A stretch of DNA of 64,000 bases from positions 24,843-88,842 of the forward strand of contig URHP01000002.1 of assembly GCA_900547645.1 (NCBI GenBank). Direction: 5' to 3'. This DNA comes from an uncultured Eubacteriales bacterium (GTDB lineage Bacteria; Bacillota; Clostridia; Christensenellales; Borkfalkiaceae). Under the pieces are notes generated by a model that made no database searches, was not told the DNA's origin, and saw nothing but the letters and a program-made list of their open reading frames with translations. Position numbers and translations under genes: made by a program. Shown piece after piece: positions 7,239 through 16,037 of the stretch (positions are counted from its first letter, which is position 1; each line of letters starts with the position of its first letter).

Positions 7239-8732
7239 TCAAATAAATTTCAGAACTTCGTCGAACATCTTATCGGGCGTCGTGGTCTGTTTGAAGAGAA
7301 CGGGCTTGTAGCGGATGGACTTCAGAGCTTCGGGCACCTTCATCGCCGTGAGCAGATTGATGCGCTTGATGCCCTTGAAGCTGTCCTTCACGTCGTTGCC
7401 CGTCAGCGCGTACAGCACGTCCTGCGGGAACTTGTACGGGCTCGCCGTGGAGACCACCACCATGGGCGGGAGCTCCGCCTTCGGGTTTTCCTTCTTCATC
7501 TTCTCTTCGTAGCGCTGGGCGACGCTCATCGCCACGCCCGTATGCGTATCCATGGGATAGCCGTACTCTTCGAAGAATTCATAGATGCAGTCCACCGTGT
7601 CGCTCTCGCTGGCATACGCGGCAAAGAACTCCGAACGCATCTTTTTTAGCTCCTCGGCGCGCACGGAATACCTTCCCGTCGACGCAAGCGACGCCATGCG
7701 TTCCGCGGTGAGCGCCGCGTCCCTGCCCGAAAGTTCGAAGATGAGCCGCTCCAGATTGGACGAAACGAGAATGTCCATCGAAGGCGACATCGTCTTGTAG
7801 AAGGGGCGCTTCGCGTCGTAGGTGCCGCGCTCGAAAAAGTCGGTGAGCACATTGTTTTTGTTGGACGCGCACACGAGCGTCCCGACTGGGAGCCCCATCC
7901 GCTTGGCGTAGTAGCCCGCCAGAATGTTGCCGAAATTGCCCGTGGGAACGGTAAAATTCACCGGATCGCCGAGCTTGATCTGATCGGACGTGACAAGGTC
8001 GCAGTACGCCGAGAAGTAGTAACAGATCTGCGGCGCAAGCCTGCCGAAGTTGATGGAATTTGCCGAAGACAGCAGATAGCCCTTTTCCGCAAGCCGCTTC
8101 TGGCAATCCTGCGAACCGAAGATCTTTTTGACGCCCGTCTGGCAGTCGTCGAAATTGCCCTTGACCGCCACGACGTTGACGTTTCCGCCCTCCTGCGTAC
8201 ACATCTGCAGTTTCTGCATTTTGGAGACGCCGTCGTCGGGATAGAAGACCATGATCTTGATCCCTTCGGCGTCCTTGAACCCTTCGAGAGCCGCCTTGCC
8301 CGTATCGCCGCTGGTGGCGACGAGGATGAGGATCTTTTCCTTGATACCGACGAGATCGCACCCCTTCCGCAGAAGATAGGGCAGCACGGTGAGCGCCATA
8401 TCCTTGAACGCGCATGTGGGACCGTGGAAGAGTTCGAGCATATACATGCCGTTTTCCACGCGCACCAGAGGCGCGGCGTCGCCGCCCTCGAACTGTGCGT
8501 ACGCCTTTTTCAGCGCTTCGAGCAGCTCATCCTTGTCGTATTCGTCGAGGTATTTGTGCAGAATGAACGCGGCGCGCTCGGGATAATCCATGCCGAGCAT
8601 CCCTTCCAGCTCTTCCCGCGTGACTGCGGGAAACGCCGAAGGCACGAACAGCCCGCCGTCGCGCGCGATCCCTTCGACGATCGCCTGCGCGCCCGTGACG
8701 GTTTCTTTTCCTCTCGTACTGATAAATTGCAT
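7239..8732 (-). CDS. thrC: Threonine synthase
   Basis: 497 residues. It makes L-threonine from O-phosphohomoserine with PLP. The start is ATG 8732 behind GGCAGGAGG; an in-frame start 27 bases upstream has no such site. The N-terminus 'MQFISTRG' is typical. The PLP lysine lies in 'HGPTCAFKDMALTVLP', the phosphate-binding loop in 'VATSGDTGKAAL', and the length is that of the longer bacterial/yeast-type enzymes. It follows the P-loop gene at 8841, possibly in one transcript. Two inverted repeats lie in the gap between them and may control thrC. Confidence 0.95.
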   Translation of the reverse strand: MQFISTRGKETVTGAQAIVEGIARDGGLFVPSAFPAVTREELEGMLGMDYPERAAFILHKYLDEYDKDELLEALKKAYAQFEGGDAAPLVRVENGMYMLELFHGPTCAFKDMALTVLPYLLRKGCDLVGIKEKILILVATSGDTGKAALEGFKDAEGIKIMVFYPDDGVSKMQKLQMCTQEGGNVNVVAVKGNFDDCQTGVKKIFGSQDCQKRLAEKGYLLSSANSINFGRLAPQICYYFSAYCDLVTSDQIKLGDPVNFTVPTGNFGNILAGYYAKRMGLPVGTLVCASNKNNVLTDFFERGTYDAKRPFYKTMSPSMDILVSSNLERLIFELSGRDAALTAERMASLASTGRYSVRAEELKKMRSEFFAAYASESDTVDCIYEFFEEYGYPMDTHTGVAMSVAQRYEEKMKKENPKAELPPMVVVSTASPYKFPQDVLYALTGNDVKDSFKGIKRINLLTAMKVPEALKSIRYKPVLFKQTTTPDKMFDEVLKFI

Positions 8733-8762
8733 AATGCCTCCTGCCGCGTCCGCGCGCAATCG

Positions 8763-8798
8763 TTTGCGTACGCAAACCGTCCCTTGAACAAGGGACGG
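8763..8798 (-). promoter_or_regulatory. Paired inverted repeats upstream of thrC
   Basis: 8763-8776 is a perfect 14-bp palindrome, TTTGCGTACGCAAA. Directly next to it, 8777-8786 and 8789-8798 form a 10-bp inverted repeat (CCGTCCCTTG and its complement). On the minus strand the hairpin comes first, followed only by TTT, so it is a weak terminator at best. The palindrome, 30 bases before the thrC start, looks more like an operator. Confidence 0.5.
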
Positions 8799-8840
8799 CT
8801 GTCCGGGATCGCTCCCTCCTTCTTCCTGTCGTGCGGCTGC

Positions 8841-9248
8841 TTACAGATACTTCTTCGCGAAATCGGGAAGATCTTCTTCCGCGCAGCTGCAGGTGATGTA
8901 GAGCTTGAGATCGCGCATCTGGGCGATCTTTTCCATCATATAGAAGAACTGCGCCATATCCTTGATCGCTTTGCCGGCGATGCGCGCGATGCCGTCCACG
9001 TACACGTATTCGTTGTCGTAGCCGCCCGCGATGACGCCCTTGATGAAGCCGCAGAGCGCGTCTTCCCCCGCGATGGAGTAATCGCTCGTGTCGATGAAGC
9101 GGATCTCGCGCTTCAGATCGTACATATACCGTTTCGTATCGGTGATGAAGATCAGATTCCCCTTGGCGACGGCGACCGCCTCGTTTGCCGCGTCGATGAT
9201 GCGCTTGGTTTTACCGCTGCCCTTGGGTCCGCAAATGACCTTTACCAT
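8841..9248 (-). CDS. Small P-loop ATP/GTP-binding protein
   Basis: 135 residues, ATG 9248 after AGGAGGACAGAC. A Walker A motif, GPKGSGKT, lies at residues 7-14 and a Walker-B-like 'YVYVDGIAR' in the second half. The rest resembles small Clostridia P-loop proteins often annotated 'twitching motility PilT', but it lacks PilT features and pilus genes are absent. Function unknown. It has its own promoter and lies upstream of thrC. Confidence 0.75.
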   Translation of the reverse strand: MVKVICGPKGSGKTKRIIDAANEAVAVAKGNLIFITDTKRYMYDLKREIRFIDTSDYSIAGEDALCGFIKGVIAGGYDNEYVYVDGIARIAGKAIKDMAQFFYMMEKIAQMRDLKLYITCSCAEEDLPDFAKKYL

Positions 9249-9261
9249 GTCTGTCCTCCTG

Positions 9262-9277
9262 TTCGCCGCAAGGCGAA
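9262..9277 (-). other. Small hairpin in the leader of the P-loop gene
   Basis: TTCGCC and GGCGAA with a 4-base loop sit just before the AGGAGG site of the 8841-9248 gene. They could hold the leader open or stabilise the message. Confidence 0.4.
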
Positions 9278-9292
9278 TGTTTTGTTATCTCT

Positions 9293-9321
9293 ATTCTACC
9301 AAGTTTTCGTGCACTTTTCAA
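9293..9321 (-). promoter_or_regulatory. Promoter of the P-loop/thrC genes
   Basis: TTGAAA and TAGAAT are 17 bases apart on the minus strand. Confidence 0.6.
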
Positions 9322-9350
9322 GGGGATTTATGAAATTTCCCCGAAAAAAA

Positions 9351-10547
9351 TTATTCAAGGCTGCTGAGGAATGCGTCGATGCGGTTGAGCCCCTCGAGCA
9401 TGTCCTCCATGGAGAGCGAGTAAGAGATGCGCACGCAGTCGTCCGCGCCGAAGGGCGCGCCCGGAACGACCGCCACCTTCGCGGCGTCCAGAAGGGTGTC
9501 CGCAAAGTCCACGGAGTTGTTGATGACGCGGCTCCCGAACTTCTTGCCGTACACGCCGGACACCACGAGCATGGCGTAGAACGCGCCCTCGGGAATGATG
9601 CAATAGGCATCCTTCATCTCGGAAATGCGCTCCACCATGGCAATGCGGCGGCGGGCAAAGCGCGCCACCATCTCCTCTACCGCCGCCTCGGGCGAATTGA
9701 GCGCCTTCAGCGTCGCGTACTGCGAAACGGAGCAGGGATTGCTCGTCGCGTGGCTCTGGAAGGAATCGATCGCCTTGGCGATGTCCTTGGGGGCGGCGAG
9801 ATAGCCGATGCGCCAGCCCGTCATCGCGTACGTCTTGGAGACGCCGTTGACGGTGATCGTGAGTTCTTTCATCTTCTCGGAGACCGCCGCCATCGAGAAA
9901 GGCTTGGTCTCGCCGTAGACGAGCTTTTCGTAGATCTCGTCGGAAAGCACGAAGATGCCGTGCTTTTCGCACACGGCGGCAAGCGCGCGCACTTCCGCCT
10001 CCGAATAGACGGCGCCCGTGGGATTGCAGGGCGAATTGAAGATGAGCAGCTTGGTCTTGGGCGTGATCGCCTCCTCGAGCTGTTCGGGCGTGATCTTGAA
10101 GCCGTTCTTCTTTTTTCCCCGCACGTAGACGGGCACGCCGCCGCAGGTCTTGACGACTTCGGGATAGGTCAGCCAATAGGGAGCGGGGATGATGACCTCG
10201 TCCCCCTCGTCCACCAGCGCGTAACAGACGTTGAAGATGGAATGCTTGGCGCCGTTGGAGACGATGATCTGCGAAGGCTCGTACTCCAGCCCGTTGTCGC
10301 GCTCGAACTTTTCGCAGATGGCGCGGCGCAGTTCGGGAAGCCCCGCCGCGGGCGTATATTTGGTCTTGCCCTTTTGCAGCGCTTCGATGCCCGCCTCGAC
10401 AATGTAAGCAGGCGTCGGGAAATCGGGCTCGCCCACGCCGAAATTGATGACGCTTTCGCCGTTTGCCTTCATTGCCTTCGCCTTTGCGCTGATCGCCAGC
10501 GTCTGCGAAGGAGAGATGGTGCGGATGCGTTTTGCCAGTCGTTCCAT
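9351..10547 (-). CDS. Class I PLP aminotransferase (aspartate-type)
   Basis: 398 residues, ATG 10547 with a GAGGTGA site. Fold-type I aminotransferase: 'NGAKHSIF' near the cofactor phosphate, 'NSPCNPTGAVYS' (substrate and cofactor contact), 'SDEIYEKLVYG', PLP lysine in 'NGVSKTYAMTGWRIGYLAAP', and the final carboxylate-binding Arg in 'VRISYSLS'. The pattern fits the I-gamma aspartate aminotransferase group. Substrate choice (Asp versus aromatic) cannot be read by eye. Lies after prfA in the same direction. Confidence 0.92.
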   Translation of the reverse strand: MERLAKRIRTISPSQTLAISAKAKAMKANGESVINFGVGEPDFPTPAYIVEAGIEALQKGKTKYTPAAGLPELRRAICEKFERDNGLEYEPSQIIVSNGAKHSIFNVCYALVDEGDEVIIPAPYWLTYPEVVKTCGGVPVYVRGKKKNGFKITPEQLEEAITPKTKLLIFNSPCNPTGAVYSEAEVRALAAVCEKHGIFVLSDEIYEKLVYGETKPFSMAAVSEKMKELTITVNGVSKTYAMTGWRIGYLAAPKDIAKAIDSFQSHATSNPCSVSQYATLKALNSPEAAVEEMVARFARRRIAMVERISEMKDAYCIIPEGAFYAMLVVSGVYGKKFGSRVINNSVDFADTLLDAAKVAVVPGAPFGADDCVRISYSLSMEDMLEGLNRIDAFLSSLE

Positions 10548-10574
10548 AAATTCACCTCGGTAAAAAAGTTTTTG

Positions 10575-11645
10575 TCATTCGTCTGCGGACTGCGCCAGCC
10601 GTCTCTCGGTGTCGGCGCGCGCCAGCGCGTCGATCATCTCGTCGAGATCGCCCGCAAGGAAGGAATCCATGCTGTGCAGGCTGAGCCCGATCCTGTGGTC
10701 GGTGATGCGGCTCTGCGGGAAATTGTAGGTACGGATGCGTTCGCTCCTGTCCCCCGTGCCGACAAGGCTCCTGCGGTTTTCCGCTTCCGCGTTCGCCGCC
10801 CTCGAATTATAGTAATCGTACAGGCGGCTGCGAAGCACCCTGTACGCCTTTTCCTTGTTTTTGAGCTGACTGCGCTCGTCCTGACAGGTCACCACGATGC
10901 CCGTCGGGAAATGCGTCAGCCGGATGGCGGTCTCCGTCTTGTTGACCTTCTGCCCGCCCGCGCCCGAAGAACGGAACAGATCGACGCGGACGTCCTTTTC
11001 ATCCAGCTTCACGTCCACCTCCGCCGCCTCGGGCAGGACCGCGACCGTCACCGTGGACGTGTGGATGCGCCCCTGCGATTCCGTTTCGGGAACGCGCTGG
11101 ACGCGGTGAACGCCGCTCTCGTATTTCAGGCGGGCATAGGCGCCCCTGCCGTCGATGTTGACGATGGCCTCCTTCATGCCGCCCAGCTCCGTCTCGTTGA
11201 GGTCCACGACCTCCCAGCCGAAACGGTGCTTTTCGCAATAGCCCTGATACATGCGGTAGAGTTCATAGGCGAACAGCGCCGCCTCCTCGCCCCCCGCGCC
11301 CGCGCGGATCTCCAGCGTGCAGCCGCGCTCGTCGTTCTTATCCTTGGGAAGCAGCAGGACCTTGAGCTGCTTTTCCAGCTCCGCGAGCGTCTCGCGGCAC
11401 AGCTGCGCCTCGTCGAGCAGCAGACGGCGCATTTCCCCCGTCTCCTTCTCCGCTTCGGCGAGCGCCGCGTCGCGCTCCTCCCGCTTTTTTTTGTAGACGC
11501 CGTAACATTGGGCGACGGGTTCGAGTTCCGCCCGCTCGCGCGAGAGCGCGCGCCAGCGCTCCATATCCGCAAGCGTCTCCGGAAGGGACAGCAATGCGCC
11601 CAGCTCGTCGTACCGCGCCGCGATCGCTTCAAGTTTGGAAAACAT
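10575..11645 (-). CDS. prfA: Peptide chain release factor 1
   Basis: 356 residues. It reads UAA/UAG stops and releases the peptide. The PxT recognition tripeptide lies in 'RVPETESQGR' and the catalytic GGQ in 'GSGAGGQKVNKTETA', with the usual RF1 C-terminus. Start ATG 11645, 3 bases past the stop of the prmC-fusion gene, whose product would methylate the Gln of GGQ: enzyme and substrate are co-encoded. Confidence 0.96.
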   Translation of the reverse strand: MFSKLEAIAARYDELGALLSLPETLADMERWRALSRERAELEPVAQCYGVYKKKREERDAALAEAEKETGEMRRLLLDEAQLCRETLAELEKQLKVLLLPKDKNDERGCTLEIRAGAGGEEAALFAYELYRMYQGYCEKHRFGWEVVDLNETELGGMKEAIVNIDGRGAYARLKYESGVHRVQRVPETESQGRIHTSTVTVAVLPEAAEVDVKLDEKDVRVDLFRSSGAGGQKVNKTETAIRLTHFPTGIVVTCQDERSQLKNKEKAYRVLRSRLYDYYNSRAANAEAENRRSLVGTGDRSERIRTYNFPQSRITDHRIGLSLHSMDSFLAGDLDEMIDALARADTERRLAQSADE

Positions 11646-11648
11646 CGC

Positions 11649-13478
11649 TCAAAAACCGATCTTGACGACGCGTTCGACGCCCGCAAGATCCCTCACGACC
11701 ATCGCAAAATCGCAGCGGGCAACGGTGCGGAAGATGCGGATGATCTCCTGCGCCTGCCCTTCCCCGCACTCGAGGATGCACATGCCGCCGCGCACGATAT
11801 AGCGGTTGATCTTTTCGGCGATGCGCCGGTAGAAGTCAAGCCCGTCCACGCCGCCGTCCAGCGCAAGATGCGGTTCGAAATCGCGCACGTCCTTGGGGAG
11901 CGAAGCGATCTCCGCGCTCTGCACATAGGGCGGATTGGCGGTGATCAGGTTGAACCTGCCGCGCACCCCGTCAAACAGGTCCGCCTTGACGAAGGTCACG
12001 TTCGCCTTGTTCAAGCGCGCGTTCTCCCGCGCGACTTCCAACGCCCCTTCCGAAATATCCGTCGCCGTCACGGTGACGTTCCTGTCCTTCGCCGCCTCGC
12101 ACGCGACCGCGACCGCGACCGCGCCGCTGCCCGTGCACAGATCGAGCATGCTGTCGCCGTCCTTCAGGGAAGCGACCGCCTGCCGCACGAGGATCTCCGT
12201 CTCGGGACGGGGGATCAGAACGCGTTCGTCCACTTTGAACGTATAACCGTAAAATTCCGCGTCGCCGTACACATACCAGAGCGGTCTGCCCGTCAGACGC
12301 TGTTCGAACTTGTCGAGAATGTTCCTGCACTCCCTGCGCGTGACGATGCGCTCTTCCCCGAGCGCGCTGCGCGGAATGTTCAGCTCCAGGCTGACGATCC
12401 ATTCGGCGTCCGAACCGTCGATGTCCTTTTGCGCAAAGATCTTCTTCATCATGTCGAGAAGAGAGGAAAGTTTGGTCTCCGTCGCAAACGTCTTTTCGGG
12501 AGACGCGGGATCGTCGTCCATCTCCTTCGCCTTGCGGAATGCGAGAATGGCGCACTCGATCATCCCGTCGTCCGGCTCCTGCGTGGTGAGCATCTGCAGC
12601 AGATACCCGGGCGCTTTCAAAGGGAGCACGAGCACGGAATCCGTCTTGGACAGCAGGCGAAGGATCTCATACGAGATCGCCGCCACAACGGGCAGGAGCG
12701 CGATCTTGACGAGGAAGGAAATGAGGAAATCCAGCCAGCCGATGCCCGTCATGCCCGTAAGCCCGAGCAGCCAGTTGGCGAGCGCAAACACGAAAATGGA
12801 GATGACGAGCACCAGAAAGATGAACGTCGTGCCGCACCTGTCGTGCAGGCGGGACGCCTTTTTCACGTTCTCCACGGTCAGCTCGTCGCCGTATTCGTAG
12901 CAGTTGATGGTCTTATGTTCCGCCCCGTGATAGCGGTACGTCTCCCGCAGGGAGGCGAACAGGAGCGTAAACAGGATATACAGGAGAAAAATGACGAAGC
13001 GGAAGCCGCCCTCGATGAGGTTGTACCAGATGCTGTTCGCACCGCCGACGGCGGGCGCCGCGTCCGAAATGAGCGCGGCAAAGTAGTTGGGCAGGAAGAG
13101 AAAGAGCACGACGGCGAGCGCAACGCCCAGCACGGTGGCAATGGTGGTAACGATCTCGCCGACGGAGATCTTCCAGTGTTCCGCCATCCACTTGGTGAAC
13201 TTGGAGGGTTCTTCATCGTCCGCCACGGCAACTTCCGAGCTGCGCAGAAGGGAGCGCATGCCCAGCACGAGGGAAGAGACAAAACTCACCACCCCCCGCA
13301 CAAAGGGAAAGCGCAGCCACTTTTTGCGCTTTTCTGGCGGCGTGATGCGTTTTGCCTCTATCTGCGTTTCACCGTTGTCGTCGCGCACGACGGTCGCCAT
13401 GCCGCTCTTGGAGCGCATCATGACGCCCTGGATCACGGCCTGTCCGCCGATATAGGTGCGCTGTGTCTTCTTTCTCAT
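11649..13478 (-). CDS. prmC: DUF1385 (YqhQ-like) membrane protein fused to PrmC release-factor methyltransferase
   Basis: 609 residues in one frame. Start ATG 13478 with GGGAG; a GTG 33 bases upstream lacks a site. Residues 1 to about 310 are DUF1385: 'GGQAVIQGVMMRS', several membrane helices, and the hallmark 'YHGAEHKTINCYEYGD'. From about 315 follows a complete PrmC/HemK: helical N-domain, 'LIPRPETEILV', SAM loop 'LDLCTGSGAVAVA', and catalytic 'NPPY'. PrmC methylates the GGQ glutamine of RF1/RF2. Elsewhere the two parts are separate genes, with DUF1385 often just before prfA/prmC, so this is a fusion of neighbours. The methyltransferase would be tethered to the membrane. Confidence 0.92.
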   Translation of the reverse strand: MRKKTQRTYIGGQAVIQGVMMRSKSGMATVVRDDNGETQIEAKRITPPEKRKKWLRFPFVRGVVSFVSSLVLGMRSLLRSSEVAVADDEEPSKFTKWMAEHWKISVGEIVTTIATVLGVALAVVLFLFLPNYFAALISDAAPAVGGANSIWYNLIEGGFRFVIFLLYILFTLLFASLRETYRYHGAEHKTINCYEYGDELTVENVKKASRLHDRCGTTFIFLVLVISIFVFALANWLLGLTGMTGIGWLDFLISFLVKIALLPVVAAISYEILRLLSKTDSVLVLPLKAPGYLLQMLTTQEPDDGMIECAILAFRKAKEMDDDPASPEKTFATETKLSSLLDMMKKIFAQKDIDGSDAEWIVSLELNIPRSALGEERIVTRRECRNILDKFEQRLTGRPLWYVYGDAEFYGYTFKVDERVLIPRPETEILVRQAVASLKDGDSMLDLCTGSGAVAVAVACEAAKDRNVTVTATDISEGALEVARENARLNKANVTFVKADLFDGVRGRFNLITANPPYVQSAEIASLPKDVRDFEPHLALDGGVDGLDFYRRIAEKINRYIVRGGMCILECGEGQAQEIIRIFRTVARCDFAMVVRDLAGVERVVKIGF

Positions 13479-13585
13479 AGGTCTCCCGGTCTTCCGTTGC
13501 TTCCTGCGCACGCCGCGCGCCCGCGCGGACGTACGAAAAGCGCGCGCATCAGCCGCGCGCCCCGCATGATCTCAGATATAGACAA

Positions 13586-13611
13586 AACAGCTCCCCCTGT
13601 GCGGAGCTGTT
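13586..13611 (-). terminator. Terminator after rpmE
   Basis: A 9-bp stem (AACAGCTCC with its complement), followed on the minus strand by TTTTG. Confidence 0.7.
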
Positions 13612-13622
13612 CCATCGCTGCG

Positions 13623-13826
13623 TCAGATCCCGTATCTTTTCTTGAACTTATCGACGCGTCCGCCGGTATCGACGAGCTTCTGGCGTCCCGTAAAGAAGGG
13701 ATGGCATTTGCTGCAAATATCCACCTTCATCACGTCCACGTCCTTCGTGGTGCCCGTCTTGAACGTCTCGCCGCAGGCGCAGACGACCGTCACCTCATGA
13801 TATTTGGGATGAATGTCAGGCTTCAT
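13623..13826 (-). CDS. rpmE: Ribosomal protein L31, zinc-binding type
   Basis: 67 residues, ATG 13826 with AGGTGA upstream. The CxC and CxxC pairs ('CACG', 'CSKC') are the zinc ligands of the C+ form, and 'HPFFTGRQK' is typical. Own promoter and terminator. A C+ L31 is often replaced by a zinc-free paralogue under zinc limitation; no paralogue is in this window. Confidence 0.96.
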   Translation of the reverse strand: MKPDIHPKYHEVTVVCACGETFKTGTTKDVDVMKVDICSKCHPFFTGRQKLVDTGGRVDKFKKRYGI

Positions 13827-13865
13827 TCTTCGTTCACCTCGCTTATAATGGAAAATACGATTGCT

Positions 13866-13894
13866 ATTATACCCGTTTTCCCCGCTTTCGTCAA
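13866..13894 (-). promoter_or_regulatory. rpmE promoter
   Basis: TTGACG and TATAAT are 17 bases apart on the minus strand. Confidence 0.75.
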
Positions 13895-13978
13895 CTGATT
13901 TTAAAAGACATTGCGAAAAAAACGCGGCGCGCTTTCGCGCACCCTTTCCGCGGAAAAACCCTTTTCTGCGCGAAACAC

Positions 13979-14007
13979 TTGCAAAATGCCGCCGCGTGCG
14001 GTATAAT
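13979..14007 (+). promoter_or_regulatory. Promoter of the MDR-family gene
   Basis: TTGCAA and TATAAT are exactly 17 bases apart on the plus strand, 77 bases before the start codon. Confidence 0.75.
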
Positions 14008-14083
14008 ACAGGAAGACTTGCGGGAAGCTGTTCCCGTCAGGCGCCGCGCGGAACGCTCTGCGCGGCGGCAGAGAGGTATGTTT

Positions 14084-15088
14084 ATGAACGTGTGGAAACT
14101 CACCGCCCCCGGAAAGCTCGAACGCACGGAAGCGGAAAATCCTGCCCGCGAAGAGGGCAAGGTGCGCGTGCGCGTCACCAAGGTCTTTCTCAACGGGACG
14201 GACGCCGCGATCTTCCGGGGCGCCGTCGAAACGCGCCGCCCGATCATCCCCGGACGGTACGCCGTGGGCATGGTGGCGGAAGAGGGCGGCGTGAGCTATC
14301 TTCCGAAGGGTACGCGCGTTCTGCTGCACGCCGTCGTCGAAGCGCCCGACACGGGCACGAAACCCAAAGATTTTGCGGAGGACGACTTTCTGCTGTGCGG
14401 CAGGACGGCGGACGGATACCTGCGGGATCTTGTCAACCTTCCGCCCGAAAACGTGACGGTGCTTCCCGATTCGGTGAGCGACGACAAGGCGCTGCTTCTG
14501 CACCACGTCGCGCTTGCCAAAGCGGCGGCGGACAAACTCGGCGCAAAGAAGGGACAGCACGTCGCCGTCGTCGGCGCAAACCTTCTGGGCATCCTCCTGT
14601 GCCAGCTGCTCATCTATCAGCAGGCGGCGCCCATCCTCATCGACGCCGAGCCGGAGCGCCTGGAATTTGCCAAGAGCTGCGGCGTGTATTACACGATGAC
14701 GGCGGACGAGAACCTGCTGAACAACGTGGCGAACGTGACGGGCGGCAGGCTGGCAAGCGGCGCGATCTATCTTGCCTCCTCCCGCAGGAACGATCCCTCC
14801 ATCCCCTTCTCGGTCTGTGCGCAGCACAGGGACGTCGTCTTCTGCGGATTCGGGGAAAAACTCTCCATCGACTTCGCCCTCCCCTTCCGCAAACAGCTCT
14901 CCGTCTACTGCGTCACCCACCGTTCGGACAACCTGGAAGCGGCGATCAACCTCGTCGTAAGCGGCGCGGTGGACGTCTCCGCATTCGAATTCCGCGTCCA
15001 AAAAGCGGAGAACGCCGCAAGCATGCTGGAAGAATATTCCGCCGCGGCGCGCGGACTCGGCACGATCAACGTCCTGACGCTGGTATGA
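14084..15088 (+). CDS. Medium-chain dehydrogenase/reductase family protein lacking zinc ligands
   Basis: 334 residues. ATG 14084 is seven bases after GAGAGG; ATG 14078 is too close to the site. The MDR fold is visible: an N-terminal GroES-like part ('VFLNGTDAAIFRG'), then a Rossmann part ('VAVVGANLLGILLCQLL'). In zinc enzymes the first motif would carry Cys and the following one 'GHE'; here they read Asn and 'GRYAVGM', so the catalytic zinc site is gone. The nucleotide loop (GANLLG) keeps two of the three usual glycines. Substrate unknown. First gene of a plus-strand group with HAD and YfcE-like hydrolases. Confidence 0.75.
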   Translation: MNVWKLTAPGKLERTEAENPAREEGKVRVRVTKVFLNGTDAAIFRGAVETRRPIIPGRYAVGMVAEEGGVSYLPKGTRVLLHAVVEAPDTGTKPKDFAEDDFLLCGRTADGYLRDLVNLPPENVTVLPDSVSDDKALLLHHVALAKAAADKLGAKKGQHVAVVGANLLGILLCQLLIYQQAAPILIDAEPERLEFAKSCGVYYTMTADENLLNNVANVTGGRLASGAIYLASSRRNDPSIPFSVCAQHRDVVFCGFGEKLSIDFALPFRKQLSVYCVTHRSDNLEAAINLVVSGAVDVSAFEFRVQKAENAASMLEEYSAAARGLGTINVLTLV

Positions 15089-15230
15089 CCGCATCTGCGG
15101 CGCGCGGCATATGCGGCGCGCCGCAGGTCAACGCGTCCGCGCCCCGCCTGCAAACGGGCGCATATGCATTTTCACGCAGACCGCGGGGACCATGTCCGCG
15201 GCGATGCATCAAAACAGACACGGAAACGCT

Positions 15231-16037
15231 ATGGTCAAATTCATCGCGACCGACCTGGACGGAACGCTTCTGGACGGCGAAAAAAGGCTGCCCGAAGAGA
15301 TCTTCCCCCTCGTCAGAAAACTTACCTCGCTGGGCGTGCTGTTCGCCCCCGCAAGCGGACGGCAGTACGCGAACGTCAGAAAACTGTTCGCGCCCGTGGC
15401 GGACGACGCGCTCTTCATCTGTGAAAACGGCGCGCTCGTCAAATACCGCGGAAAGACGCTGCACCTGAACCCCATCCGCGACAGGGACGTGCTGGGCGCG
15501 CTGCGCGAGATCCGCGCCCTTCCGCATCTGTTCCCCATGCTGTGCGGCGCAGATTTTGCCTACATCGAAAACAGCGAGATGCCCTTTTTCAAATACGCCA
15601 TGCTCTCCTACACCAACTGCAAGAAGGTGGAAAATCTGGAGGACGTGATCGGGAAAGAGGACATCTGCAAGATCGCCGTCTACGACGAGATCGCGGCGGC
15701 GGAGAACTGCATCAAGGTGCTTCCGCAGCGCCTTCCGGGGCTGCGCACCATCCTCTCCGGATTCGACTGGTGCGACGTCTCCGCGCCGGACGCAAACAAG
15801 GGCGAGGCGATCCGCTTCATCCGCAGGGCGTTCGGGCTGGAAAAAGAGGAATGCGTCGCCTTCGGCGATCATATGAACGACTTTGAAATGCTGGGCGAAT
15901 GCGGGCGCGCCTATGTGCCCGAAAACGCCTACCTGCCCCTGAAAAAACTCATCGGGCGCGTCATCCCCGCCAACACGGAGGGCGGCGTGCTCGTCAAGCT
16001 CAAAGAGATCATCAAAGAACTTGAGGAGACCGCATGA
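15231..16037 (+). CDS. Cof-type HAD-family phosphatase
   Basis: 268 residues from ATG 15231. HAD motif I 'DLDGTLLDG' stands at the N-terminus, motif II near 'FAPASGRQY', motif III Lys in the middle, motif IV 'AFGDHMNDFEML'. The large alpha/beta cap between motifs II and III puts it in the Cof/IIB group, which dephosphorylates sugar phosphates or cofactors. It overlaps the next gene by 4 bases (ATGA). Confidence 0.9.
   Translation: MVKFIATDLDGTLLDGEKRLPEEIFPLVRKLTSLGVLFAPASGRQYANVRKLFAPVADDALFICENGALVKYRGKTLHLNPIRDRDVLGALREIRALPHLFPMLCGADFAYIENSEMPFFKYAMLSYTNCKKVENLEDVIGKEDICKIAVYDEIAAAENCIKVLPQRLPGLRTILSGFDWCDVSAPDANKGEAIRFIRRAFGLEKEECVAFGDHMNDFEMLGECGRAYVPENAYLPLKKLIGRVIPANTEGGVLVKLKEIIKELEETA

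Noticed and set aside
8424-13898. An 1824-codon open frame on the plus strand
   Set aside because: It is antisense to thrC, the aminotransferase, prfA, prmC and rpmE. GC-rich third positions remove stops from the opposite strand; the product is His/Arg-rich with no motif and no ribosome site.
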